Assembly: GCA_958496175.1 (NCBI GenBank)
Contig: OY292278.1
Location: 6,634,001 to 6,698,000 of the forward strand
Direction of reading: 5' to 3'
Origin: Sisyra terminalis
Taxonomy: Eukaryota; Arthropoda; Insecta; Neuroptera; Sisyridae
DNA: 64,000 nucleotides
Position numbers and translations under genes: made by a program. This document shows positions 36,190-47,776 of this stretch, one piece after another (positions within the stretch are counted from its first letter, which is position 1; every line of letters starts with the position of its first letter). Below the pieces are notes generated by a model that made no database searches, was not told the origin of the DNA, and worked only from the letters and a program-made list of their open reading frames with translations.

Positions 36190-37890
36190 GGTCAGTCCAA
36201 ATAAAGTGGTCCAAAAATAAATGAAATGGTACTCGACAATTTAAAAAAAAAATTTGTGTGCTATCATGCTCCAACATGTTAGTAGTTCAAATTTTCCAGT
36301 GGTGACCATATTAGTTTTACTAGGTGCAGATATTTTCGCACTTTTAAGGGTTTGCGGAAACTTGATTATCTCAGGCCTTATTTGTCCTATCAAAATGAAA
36401 CTAAAAGCAGTGTGTTCATAAAAATATAAGTTATAAGGTTGTAATAAGACATTTTCACCTAAATGTAATTCTAAGGGGTGAAATTTCAGCCTAAATTTTT
36501 AACTCTCATTTGTAAGAAACTCCAAATTTCACGGAAAGATTGTGAAGGAAGTGAAAGAGTCTACACGTTAAATTTTTTTTTACAAACAATTAGGTACTAG
36601 GTGTATTCAAAAACAAAATTTGAAGTCTGAGACTTTAAGTTTTTTTAAAATAAAAATAACAAAATTTGGAAATTTTCAAAATTTGCAATTTTCTGAGCTC
36701 AATACCTCTGGTGGGGGACCAGATAAAAATCTGAAATATCACCCCATTATAGTACTGTATGATAGTATTATCCACCTAAAATTTAGAGTTTGAAATTTGA
36801 CTAGGAGCAGAGGTATTGCAGGCACAAAATGTCAAAATAATGCATACCTCAGTAGGTGAATATAATGTATTTAACCATTTAATATGTGACATATACTTGG
36901 CAAAAAGGGCATTTTACACAAAACAACCTATACTCTGGGCTAACTGTAATTCAAATCTTAAATTTAAAATATATATTTCTTTCTGAAAGCTCATAATATA
37001 TGTATCTACCCATAATCATCAACTAATCTTTTTGACAAATTTTGTTATTTTTTATTTTATAAAGACTTAAAGTCTCAGACCTCAAAATTTGATTTTGATT
37101 ACAACTAGTACTGTGAAAAATATTATATAAAAAATTTTATAGAGATAAATTATGGAAAAAAAGTGCTCTTCAAAAACTGGTCTGCAACATTTTCTTATAA
37201 AATTGATGGTTGCGTCAAAAAATTGAAAAAATATTAAAATTTCTCTTTATTTCAACTTTGACCTCGAATAACTTTTGAACGGATAAATATATCAAAAATT
37301 TGTACAAGACCTTTTTTGTAGATCGTTCAATTTTTCAACTAATCTTTTTGACAAATTTTGTTACTTTCTATTTTAAAAAGACTGAAAGTCTCAGACCTCA
37401 AATTTTATTTTTGATTACAATTAGTGCTGTGAAAAATATTAAAAATTTTAAAGAGGTAAGTTAAAGAAATAAAAGTGCTCTACAAAAAATGTTCTTTAAA
37501 ATTTTCTCATAAAATTGATAGTTGCGTTAAAAAATTGAAAAAATATTAAAATTTCTCTTTAGTTCAACTTTGACCTCGAATAACTTTTGAAGGAACAAAT
37601 ATATCAAAAACTTGTAAGACCACCTTTTTTGTAGATCGTTTAATTTTCTACAAGAATATACCTTGGTCATTCCGAAATATTGTCACCAACGTGAGTTATA
37701 AAATTCCAAAGTGCAAGAGAATATTGTTCCCATGGTATTTAAATGAAAAATCAAAAATTGCGATGCGGCACCTCTTAATATTAATATTAAGAGCTTAAAC
37801 TTTCACAGGATTTTTTTTTGTCATTCCCAAAAATTATTTCGATATAATTAAGAATAAAAAAAATTCATCATTTTTTTTTTGTAATCAGTC
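36190..37890. mobile_element. Chimeric family B / family A element
   Basis: The left end GGTCAGTCCAA at 36190 and the following 900 bp match the left arm and centre of the family B element at 22 kb. At about 37105 (TACTGTGAAAAATAT) the sequence switches to family A arm sequence, which ends with the A terminus AATCAGTCTA at about 37890. The switch motif is the same one seen within the 22-kb copy. No matching target duplication was found across the whole, consistent with recombination rather than a clean insertion. Confidence 0.75.
37019..37650. repeat. 316-bp tandem duplication inside the chimera
   Basis: CAACTAATCTTTTTGACAAA and AGTCTCAGACCTCA recur with a 316-bp offset (AGTCTCAGAC at 37071 and 37387). 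Each copy spans the B-to-A switch point and runs through GTAGATCGTT. It is a direct duplication with moderate divergence. Confidence 0.85.
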
Positions 37891-39012
37891 TACTGTACAG
37901 TATATGCTTTTAAAAAGGCATAATTTTTATTAAAAATTCAGTCTCATGACTAATAATTATAAAGACCAAAAAGCTCGTGTTTTATTGAGCTTTTTTTATC
38001 TGGCCCATAAGCTTTTATGTTTGTTTGTCTATCAGAACTTTTTATACATCCTGTACATCAGACCTCACTTACTTGAAATTAATTTTCATTGTACAATTAA
38101 TTAAAATTAAAAACCCAAACTTGAGCCCGGATTCCCGGACTTGATATTATCCTTCACACATGCTTCTATGGAATATAGTGTAGGTATGTGTATGGCGTAG
38201 TTAATCTTTGTAATATAATCGGATGGTTTGAGGGGGGGAATGAATAAGCGGGAGGAAATGGAAATTGGTGTGTGTATATGTGTGGAGGGTTTGTGTTATG
38301 GTTAATTTATATTCTAGGTCGTCTCTTATCGGTCCTATCTATCAGCATGTCTGCGTTAGTTGCATATAAAGTTAATAGTATATAAAGCGAAAATTATAAT
38401 ATTCATGGTTCAACCCTGAGGATTTTATTACGGGAAAAATTCACGTCGCACTTAATTCAATAAAAGTGCCAGTCAAGCCCATCTTATGTATTTCTTCTCG
38501 GGGATATTTTCCCACCGAACCAATTCACTTCACCAAACAAAGTCTTAAATTTGCGCTACTAAATAGTCGCATAAAATCGCATGATGGTGTGCAACGATGT
38601 AGAAGAATCACTGTCGAGCAATGCCGCAGAAATAGACGTTAAAGTTTCCACGAAAAAGAAAGAAAAATCATATCAGAAAACTATCAGATAAAACTTCCGG
38701 GAAATGAATCGGTCATGAATTTTCATTAGCCAAAAGTCAAACGTTACGAATTGCGAATTACGAATACAAATTTATCATATTACAATATTTCGTTTACCTT
38801 TGCACTGATCCACTTTCAAGTATTAATATATCCCCGATACAAATATCCCGACAAATTAACTTCTCGTTTCCATTCGAACGAATTTAATTTATCAAATTAT
38901 TTTCCCGGACAGAAAATTTCCAACTCTGCCCTGTCAATTATTAACGTAATTTCAAGCGTTTTATGAACCAATCAAATTTAATTTGCCGCTTAAATTTTGT
39001 TCCTCCACGACG
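37891..39012. other. Non-coding stretch, less AT-rich
   Basis: No gene recognised. A purine-rich patch (TTTGAGGGGGGGAATGAA) and a GTGT-rich segment occur at 38230-38300. The 71-codon plus frame at 38751-38966 has no recognised motif. Confidence 0.4.
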
Positions 39013-40532
39013 AAAAAATCACTGTTTCAATAATAAAAGAGTTTGGGCGATTGGAAATTTCAAAAGGATGCCAAGGTTTTCGGTTAAAACATTAATTGTT
39101 GATCAATTCAATAAATTTTGATATTTGTACCGATTTTTTTTTTTTAAAAACAATCTATTTATAATTTTTCTTATAAGCCTTTTCACTGTAGAAAATTTCG
39201 GCAGAAAATATATCATTTTGGTGTTTAACTCGACCATATTTGACTCGAAAACCAACAATGTTGAGATGGATATTACAAAATTTTATTATTTATAAAACAT
39301 TAAAATTTCTGGAAAAATTTTAAAGGAATTATGTAAAAAAAAAACAAAAAAGTTTTGATAGAAAATTATCTTGAAAATATCATGTGGCGTCTTAAGGGTG
39401 GATCACTGTCAGAAAAAAAAAAAATCGATTTTTTATTTCCATAAATTTCTTCTTATAACTTTCAAGAATAACGTGTTAAAAGGATTGAAATAGCTGACTA
39501 ATGTATTTTCACTGATAAAAATTGAATAAATTGATAGTAACATAAAAAAATATCTTAAAAAAACTTTAAATGCGTTTTTCTCGAAATTTCGAAACTTTTT
39601 AAAATTGGGAGACAGGATTTCTCAGAAACTATCCGACGGATTGACTTGCAACGGGAGAGTGTTATAGTTCAACACGTCTTCTTGGTACTGAATCTCTGAA
39701 ATTGGCCAAAACTTCCTCCCCTCAAAGTGGGAGAGGGGGAAAGGTCCAAAAAAAGGTCGTTTTTTTTTAACTTTTTTTTCAAAGTCGCGCCATTTTGTGA
39801 ATTTTCAACTTTTTTCGGATTTTCGAGGTTCAGTACCAAGAAGACGCATTACCAAAACCTACATTCTTTAGAAAATCATGATCCGACTTCCGGTTTCCGA
39901 GAAAACTTGTCTTCCGTTTGCCTCCTCATTTTTGCGGACTCTTTTTCAAAGCGCTGTAAAAGGGGGGGGGGGAATATTGGGGCAAATATAAAAAAAAATA
40001 GTTCAAAACTTCAACTTTTACATGCCGAAGACCGTTTTTTAATATCTCTAAAAAAAAAATGGCAGCAGTTTTAAAAGTCATTTTTTTTTTACGTTCTGAT
40101 GGTGATCCATCCTTAAAAAAAGCTTCAAAGCTAAAAAATCACTGTTTTAATAATAAAAAGGTTTGGACCATTGCGAAATTTCAAAAGGATGCCAAACTTA
40201 TTGGTTAAAACATAAATTATTGATCAATGTAATAATTTTTGATTATTTCTATCGGAAAATTCTTTTAAAAACAATCAATTTATAGTTTTTTTTTAAGCCT
40301 TTTCACTGGAGAAAATTTCGGTAGAAACTATATTATGATTTAGGTGTTTAACTCGACCATATTTGACTCGAAAACCTACAATGTTGAGATGGATATTACA
40401 AAATTTTATTATTTATAAAACATTACACTTTCTGAAAAAAATTTAAAGGAATAATGGTAAAAAGCAAGGAAGTTTTGATAGAAATTTAAACTTAAAATAT
40501 CAAGTGCTTTCTTTAAGAAAGCTTCAAAGCTT
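39013..40532. repeat. 400-bp tandem duplication, unit 1 split by a MITE
   Basis: Unit 1 is 39013-39395 plus 40117-40132 (399 bp once the MITE is removed). Unit 2 is 40133-40532 (400 bp). Both start AAAAAATCACTGTTT and end GCTTCAAAGCT. Shared blocks include AACTCGACCATATTTGACTC and TGTTGAGATGGATATTACAA. Unit 2 has a single TTAA at 40513-40516 at the exact position where unit 1 carries the MITE, so it preserves the empty target site. Confidence 0.9.
39392..40116. mobile_element. TTAA-flanked MITE, family C, copy 2
   Basis: A 717-bp element (39396-40112) lies between TTAA at 39392-39395 and 40113-40116. It aligns end to end with 2472-3205. Its ends are GGGTGGATCACTGTCAG and the inverse of GGATGGATCACCATCAG. 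A 115-codon frame inside it (39727-40074) overlaps low-complexity T and G runs and is not a gene. Confidence 0.9.
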
Positions 40533-40605
40533 CTTAAACAATTTTTCAAAGATAAGCAGCGTTTCTTTAATGTGCAAATAATTAGATACTTGCATGTCTA
40601 CAGAT

Positions 40606-41735
40606 CATTTTTCCACTTTAAAAGGCATTTATTAAGATTTATTGATCAAAATAATTTCTGTAATTTTTTGAAACTTTTTTCCACTTTCCTTACAACACAG
40701 GAAGCTTTAAGTCGATTTCGGTGTGAAAAAATGATCTTGATTTAGCACCAATCCAATTGTGCAATCATTTTTTTAATTATTTTAATCATTTAATTTTGAA
40801 AATTAAGATTTTCCTTCCATGTACAAACTAATGTAATAGTAATGCCTTTTTGCACTTGGAATTATCATGGTAGACCCATTATTATCGCCGGCAAAAAAAT
40901 GCAACAGGAAACTTTTTTAATTTAACCTGGAAACCAGAAGAACAACCAAAGACTCAGTAATAATTATTATAAGAAACTTTGAATATTAAATGTTTACTTG
41001 CTAGTATTTGAATCATTAAAGCATTTATTAACATTTATTGACCAAAATAGTTTATTTTATTTTTTGAAATTTTTTCCCACCTTCCTTACAACACAGGAAG
41101 CTTTCGGGGCGAAAAAAATGATCTTGATTTAGTACCATTCAAATTTTGCAATTATTTTTTATACTCGAAATCTTTACACTTTGGAGATTCCGTCATATAT
41201 ACATGAAGATTTCCTTAAAATTTAGATTTTCCTTCAGTGTATGGATTAAATAATGTCATTTGAAATTGGGATTATCATGGTAGAATAATTTTTCATCGCC
41301 GGCCAAAAAATGCAACAGGAAACTCTTTTATTTTTACCTGGAAACCAAAAGAACAGCCAAAGACAGAAATATAATTATTATAAGAAACTTTAAATATTAG
41401 AAGTTTGCTTGCTAGTTTCTGAATCATTAAAACATTTATTGAGATTTATTTTTCAAAATAGTTGTTTTCATTTTTTTAAACTTTTTTCCACCTTCTTGCA
41501 ACATAAGAAGCTTTAAGTCGATTTTGGGGTGAAAAAATGTCATATATCCAGGACGATTTCATGAAAATTTAGATTTTCCTTCGGTATATGGACTAAGTAG
41601 TGCATTTTTGCTCTTGGGATTATCATGGTAGATTATTTTTTATTTTACCTGGAAACCAAAAGAACAATCAAAGGCTCTGTAATAATTATTATAAGAAACT
41701 TTAATTGATAAATCTTTGCTTGTTAGTATTTGAAT
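40606..41735. repeat. Tandem array, about 400-bp period, nearly three units
   Basis: Units begin near 40606, 41011 and 41423. Landmarks recur in order: GCATTTATTAA (40625, 41021, 41433), ACAC/ACATA-GGAAGCTTT, ATTATCATGGTAGA, CCTGGAAACCA-AAGAACA and TTATAAGAAACTTT. The third unit is shorter, lacking about 90 bp. Unlike the preceding 400-bp duplication in sequence. No coding frame is conserved among the units. Confidence 0.85.
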
Positions 41736-42439
41736 CATTTTTTTCCCAAGTTGAGAAAAAATTGTACAATTTATAATTATTTTTTTCCTATCTCGGTAAA
41801 ATAGCGATACTGTATCGAAGAAAAAGGATGATTTAGCAACGATTTCATTTTTGCACTTCTCCAGCATTTCGAAACCCTGATCCATAGTGCGTAGATCTAA
41901 ACAAGTGGTAATCATTGCTATTTTTAATTAGCACTTTTAAAGCGGAAAAGCACTTTTAAACCTTTCTATTTGAATTGTAACAGTGCTTCTTTTGCAACTT
42001 CTGCAACGTTTGGCCAAATATTGTTACACTTTACGTTTGTTTACTTGTTATTGCTGGTCTTTTTCAAACTTTTTATTCCTGAAAAGAATCAATAAACGGT
42101 CTATAATTGAGTACCTGATAAAGTTCCGAATAAGTCCCTACAAAAAAAACTTTATAAGTCTTATGGTAGAAAATTATTTAAGGGAGGAAAATTATTAAAT
42201 TTTATTAATCTTCGAATTCCTTGTTCAATTATAATGGTATATTAATCAGGAGCAAAAAGACAAGCAAAATATCTTCTTTTTCTTTTTTTGAAATGATATA
42301 TCCAAATTATATTCCCAAATAAAATTAATATGAGATCGTTTAAATACCATTCTAATAAATTTTTATTACAAAATTCATTCAGCTTCTGATTTACATAAAA
42401 AGAAAACATAAAACAAAAGAGGCTAAGAAAAATTAGTGC
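41736..42439. other. AT-rich spacer
   Basis: No gene recognised. The 91-codon minus frame (41640-41915) straddles the array edge and lacks motifs. Confidence 0.4.
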
Positions 42440-43055
42440 AGTTTTAATTCAACAAAGATGTTATGCATCTTTGATTGTTTTTTGTTTCTTTTTTTTCCAC
42501 CATTGTATTACCAATAGATTGTTTGTTTGGAAAAAAAAACCATTGAAGATCCATGATATCATAGGACGCATTTGCGATTAAGCGTATGCAATTTGGTTGT
42601 TTAAAATTCGATTTTTGTTTCCAAAAATGTTTTGATGGTAAAATATTGTATATTGGAAAACTTTGAGCAAAGTGTTGAGTAGTTTTTGATGTAATTTTTA
42701 CGTTTATTGTTTTGGGGTTTCAATGGAAAAAAAAATAGAATCGTTAAAGTTGCAAGGGATTCATGCGAGTCATTGTTAAACAAATGCCAGTAGTGCATAT
42801 GGAATAATGAAATGATGCAATTTGTAAAATTCGAAAAAGTGATATATTTGCAATTAATTGTGTTTTAAATTTTCGATGTTGTTAAAGTTTAATTATTTGT
42901 TGTTAATTTGTGAGTGGACAATTTTACTTTTCAGTGGAATATTTGTGGATAAAATGGAATGGAATAATCGTTGATTTTGGGCGTCAGTATCATACTTAAT
43001 TGTATGTTATTTTTACCTTTAATACATTTATAGTCTGAAAAAAATATTTGTTTTC
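42440..43055 (+). repeat. 600-bp segmental duplication M, copy 1
   Basis: Aligns in direct orientation with 51885-52500 across about 600 bp: ATTACCAATAGATTGTTT, AATTCGATTTTTGTTTCC, ACAAATGCCAGTAGTGCATA, GTGGACAATTTTACTTTTCA and TTTTGGGCGTCAGTATCATA. The copies differ by substitutions and small indels, perhaps 12-15%. No terminal inverted repeats or coding motifs were seen. Confidence 0.85.
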
Positions 43056-43084
43056 AATTTTTAAAAATTAAATGTAAAACTTTT

Positions 43085-43950
43085 ATACAACTTTTGAGAT
43101 CCTTGAACAAATGTAATGAAAAGTTTTTCAAAAGATTTAAATCAAAGATTCTTAGATATCGATTAGAAATATAGGAAACAAAGATCTGATTAACAAAAAT
43201 TTGTATTTTTCTCTATTATCCATAAAATTAAAAAAAAAAACAATTATTTTGAGAAACTGCCAAATAATTCTCGTTACAAATAAATTCAGGGAAATTGAAA
43301 TTAATGAAAGTATTTTTTTCCTGCTATTCAATGGTTTCATAAAATTTATAAAATGAATATGATGTTTTTAAAGGAAATAAAAAATTTCCAAATTTTATGT
43401 ACTTTTAAAGAAAATTAAGTGTTGAATAAACAAATTTTCTTTACCATTTTTAAATAAATTTACTTTCCTCCATGTTATCCAAAGTCAAAATTAAAGTTTA
43501 AATAAAATTCCGTTGATATTTGACTAAAAAATTTAATGTTTTCGATTTTTATACATATTTTATTATTTAAAATCATAATATGTTAAAGGAGATATCAAAA
43601 TATCAATTCTTAGTGTTGGAATGCAATAATTTCAACTACAAACTTATATAGTCGTCATTCTCTATATTCGTCGTACAAATTTTGAGTTCTTGAACAAATG
43701 TAACGAAAAGCTTTTCAAAAGATAAGAGTCTAAGATTCTTAAATATCGATTAGAAATCAACAAAACAATGATCTGAAATTTGTACTTTTCTCTTTTATCC
43801 AGAAAAATTAAAAGACATCAATTATTTTGAGAAACTACCAAATGATTCTCTATAAAAAGAAATTCTTTAAAATAAGAATTAATGATAGTATTCTTTCCTA
43901 CTTTTCAATGGTTTCATAAAACTTTTAAAATGATTTTGATTTTATAATAA
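43085..43950. repeat. 280-bp duplication, offset about 590 bp
   Basis: Copies at about 43085-43365 and 43675-43950 share CTTGAACAAATGTAA, TATCGATTAGAAAT, AATTATTTTGAGAAACT and TTCAATGGTTTCATAAAA. About 310 bp of unrelated AT-rich DNA lies between. Confidence 0.8.
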
Positions 43951-45176
43951 TAAATACAAAATTTGTATCAGTAACTTTTGATATTGATATTTCATCTGCA
44001 CCTCAAAGCTTTTTTCTTATTAATATTCAGCCAAATATCCTAATGATTTTACGTTCATCAAATTAGCATTATACTTTAGGAATTTAAAAAAAAATAACTA
44101 TGGAACATTTTGGTGTTTTTTGTCGTTCAAGAGCTTAGGAAAAAATAATTTGTTACTAGCATTTACCCAGGAAAACCCTTTGTAGTGCTAACTTGAGCTT
44201 TTTTATAAATTTTAAAATTTCGATTTTTTTTGTCGCTTGAGAGCTTTGAAAGGAAAAATTAAATCTCTTGTATACCAAAATATTTCGAAGATATTTTTTT
44301 CAAACTACAAAATAAGAGTGGCTACGTGATGGACATAATGATGATTCTTATTGTTTTGGGGCTTTTATTAAGATAATATTGTTGTATTTATCATTAAAGT
44401 CTTCGTCTATTTATCATATTAGTTTTTTAGGTAATTTTGGGCATCTTAAAAAAGTAAAAAATAAATATTCTCAACCTATAAATTTGAGGCTTACCTCAAC
44501 ACTGTTCCACTTTGTAAATATAATGAAAGTGTTTGAATATGCCGCCATAAAACACAACATTGTTGTAAAAGACGATAAATTACACTCCACTAACAAGAGA
44601 AATTTGAATTTCGCGGTTATTTACCTTAACCTTGTATAAGACTACACTCTAAAGCCTACCGTTTCATTTTTCAACGCAACTTTTCAGCACAATGAAAAAT
44701 GGATTTTCCACCTCGAAAATATTGTTTTTTCACATTCAAATTTCCCTCGCTGGCTTGATTAATTAACCGAAACAACCACAGCTTGGAGCTTTTGAAAATA
44801 AACAAATCTATTTTTCGATTTTTTCTTTTCGAAACGGGAACAATTTCATTTTGTTTAAAAAGGAAAATGATGAAACTATTTCATCCCAACAACAACAATA
44901 AATCATTAACGGCAAATAATAGAAAGCTCGAGACGAAAACGAAAATACGGCCGGAATAAAGAGCTGATTTTCTGGTGCAAAACAAATAAACAGTGCTCCA
45001 AAAAGGACTTTGATAAATTACTTCATTTCTGTCCATTTTATATCCAATTTTTCAAACTTAAAAACTTGTAAAACGGTGTGACAGAAAACGGATGAGTCAT
45101 TATAATCGCGTATCGCTTTTCGTACTGTACTATTTGGCGAAACTAAAATAGATTATTGTCTTGCAAAAAAGCTTTA
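43951..45176. other. AT-rich stretch, no gene
   Basis: No recognised repeat or gene. The 86-codon plus frame (44379-44639) has no motif. Confidence 0.4.
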
Positions 45177-45391
45177 TTTTAATCATATAAATGCAGCCAG
45201 CTTTTAGAGGTTGTGAAGTTTTGTGATTTATGGCTGGTTTCTGTGATGACGCCTGATATTTTCAATCGAGGCAATTTTCTTTCTGGAAAAAATGCAAAAT
45301 CGTCCGATTTATTTAACGGCTCTGCATTAGTCGGAATGCATATCTAGTTGATCTATTTTATGCGATAGAGCAAATGAAAGTATTTCCGCTA
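45177..45391 (+). repeat. 215-bp flanking direct repeat X, left copy
   Basis: Matches 47777-47990 over its full length with roughly 13 differences (about 6%). It includes AATGCAGCCAGCTTTTAG, ATTTTCAATCGAGGCAATTT and GCGATAGAGCAAATGAAAG. It is less AT-rich than its surroundings, and the two copies sit immediately either side of a Helitron-like element. Confidence 0.9.
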
Positions 45392-47775
45392 TCTATACTA
45401 ATATATAAAATTCTTACGTCTGTCTGTACATTTCGATTTTGAACCCAATTTTAGGGTAAATATTTATTTCAAGAGGCCCTTATTCTAAATTTAACATTTT
45501 TAAAATTTTTATCTGTCTGTCTGTGTGTCCCGATTTAACTAAAGAACGGAATAACCGAATTAAATGAAATTTGGTATGAAGATACAACACAATTTCTCAC
45601 AGACTATAGGCAACTTATTTTTCCAAAAAAATAATAAGGGAAAGTATTCCCTAGGTATAAAACCAACAATTTTTACACTAGACCGGTGAGCTATATATCA
45701 TTGGAAAAGTAATTTAAAGTTAGAAAATAATCTGTAAAAATATTTTAACTCAACTGATAAAAAGCACAGTAAATTCAATTTAAATTTCAAAAAATTGCCT
45801 CTGAAAAATAAACCTTTATATTTAAAATAAACAAATAATTGATGTTAATAGCGTAATGGCTTACGTATCTAACATTCTGATGCTACTAATTATAAAGACG
45901 TGAGTTCAAATCTTACAGTAATTTTTTTTTTATTTTTTTAAAAAAAAAAATGTTGTAAATAGGTCCTTAGTGTTGCTCAATATAAAAATATTAACAAAAA
46001 AAAAATAATAAAAGTAGTATTAATAAAAATAATAACAAAACTTTAAGTAAATACGTTTTAAAACCGTGCATATATAAAATCTTGTATTTATATATCCCCT
46101 CTGACTGATGAAATTTTAATATTCGATGATAAGATTTTTTTTTTTGAAAATTCTTACCCTAAAAGAGTAAAAGGGGTCACTAAGTTTGTATGAGAAACTC
46201 TTAAGTTAATCAACAATCAAAATTTTGAATTTAATAAGTGTAGTTAATAAATAAATAATTAATTAATGAGTTTCTGTTTTTGTTATGTCATTTTAACTAC
46301 AGAATTTTACATAACGTCATTTTACTTAGTTAGTATGAAAGTTTATGTAGTAGGAACTTATACCAAAAAAGCAGTTTTTAATTTTTGTTTGTTTTTCAAC
46401 AATCAAACTTATTAAATTCTAATTTTTATGAACCAATGATTGTGACCTGAGGGAATTATTTAACATTAAGGGAGCAACTTTTTGTCAAATATTTCATTAT
46501 CAATCAAAAAATAAAATCTTCCAAACCAACTTTTCTTCGGTATTTAGAAAATTTTTAAAATCAAATTATTGTTTTTGAAAATAAATAAAATATTCGATAT
46601 TCCTTCCACACTTTCTATCTATTTCCAATAATTTGGATGTACAACGTCAAAATGTAAGATATCGAATTGCTTTTTAGTCATGATAAAATAAAGGTCTTAA
46701 TTTTTTTCGTTTTACATTGGATTTTACAATATTAATGCACATTTATGTCGGTGAAGTTTGGAATGTGTTTTTCTTATACGATGCAGATATATAATAAGAA
46801 AGGGTTTTTTCATAATTCCATCTCTAAAAGAGTGTAAAATGGTGGCAAAGTTTGTACGGCATAACGTCTAATAAACAATCGAAATTTCAAGTTAATTATC
46901 AAGGTATGTTCGTTATAGACGAAACGTTTTATCGCTTAAAATAAAACAATGTTGGTTTATTATTAGAAACAAAAACGTAGGGTCTGCTTTAAAATATAAA
47001 ATTTAAACTTTAATATATATAGCTTAAAAAAGGTTGTTCATAAGAGAGCATTACGTTTTTTGGCTTTCACATATTGTAAGCCTGAAAATCCGATATACGT
47101 AATCACAAAGAAATACATTAATGAGTGAATATCGAAAAGCAAAAAATTCGGTTAGCTGAAAGAAAATAGTTTAATTATATAGTTGAAATTCAGATAATTA
47201 AATAATAAGTGCATAGATACACTATGATTATACTTAATTATGGAGGAACTGGGTTTCGTGCATTTGGAACATATTTTAATTTCGCCGTAGTTTTGTACAT
47301 TTCAGTAGTGTAAATGTTGAGGGTTTAGACAATGAAATGGAAATTCTACTAATATTCTAAATATCTAGGCGAGTGTTTTAATAACTTTTGAATGTTTTAA
47401 GTCATAATTATGACTGACTTTATTGATCTTAACTATAGTTTTTATTTATGTATATATGGTGATTGATTTACGGATTTATTGGTTCACGATAGGTGTACCT
47501 ACCGTAGGTATCTGGAATAGACCATACTCTATTAGATACTTATAAATATTTTTTTAAAAATAAATTTCTTATTACATAGAACTATTTTATTCTAAGTAAC
47601 AGTTTATTAAATGTGTCTTTTTATAGTTGACAAAATAGTGTTTTCAGGTATGGTTATGTTTTTCGTAAAAGAAATAAGAAAATAATATTTTTCATATGCC
47701 ACTACAAATAGTAAATCTAAAAAGAAAATATAGCTACACCCACGTTACGCAGACGAAGTCGCGGGGATCAGCTAG
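45392..47775 (+). mobile_element. Helitron-like non-autonomous element
   Basis: The left end is TCTATACTAATATATAAAAT preceded by A. The following text (GTCTGTCTGTGTGTCCCG, AACGGAATAACCGAATTAAA, GAAATTTGGTATGAAGATAC) is the common opening of insect Helitrons. The right end is ACGAAGTCGCGGGGATCAGC followed by CTAG. Helitrons begin TC, end CTRR and insert between A and T. Here the base after CTAG is A rather than T, so the right end may be off by a base or altered. No Rep/helicase coding was found. The interior shares 1 kb with the repeat at 14.9-16.0 kb. Confidence 0.75.
45842..45930 (+). ncRNA. tRNA-like Pol III promoter (SINE-like head), not a functional tRNA
   Basis: An A-box-like TAGCGTAATGG (45849-45859) is followed 42 bp later by a B-box-like GAGTTCAAATC (45902-45912) and a run of nine T residues at 45922-45930. 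The T arm folds perfectly (GTGAG, seven-base loop, CTTAC) and a D arm GCGT/ACGT is possible. The acceptor stem does not pair and the anticodon region is about ten bases too long. It is best read as a decayed tRNA-derived insertion inside the Helitron-like element. Confidence 0.4.
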
Positions 47776-47776
47776 A

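Noticed and set aside
39727..40074. 115-codon plus-strand ORF
   Set aside because: It lies inside the family C MITE and depends on homopolymer runs. The sister copy at 2472-3205 does not keep the frame.
40606..41735. CRISPR array or bacterial-type repeat array
   Set aside because: Units are about 400 bp, diverged, without spacers. The window is clearly eukaryotic.
45842..45930. A functional tRNA gene
   Set aside because: The acceptor stem does not pair and the anticodon arm is about ten bases too long, so only a tRNA-like remnant is called.
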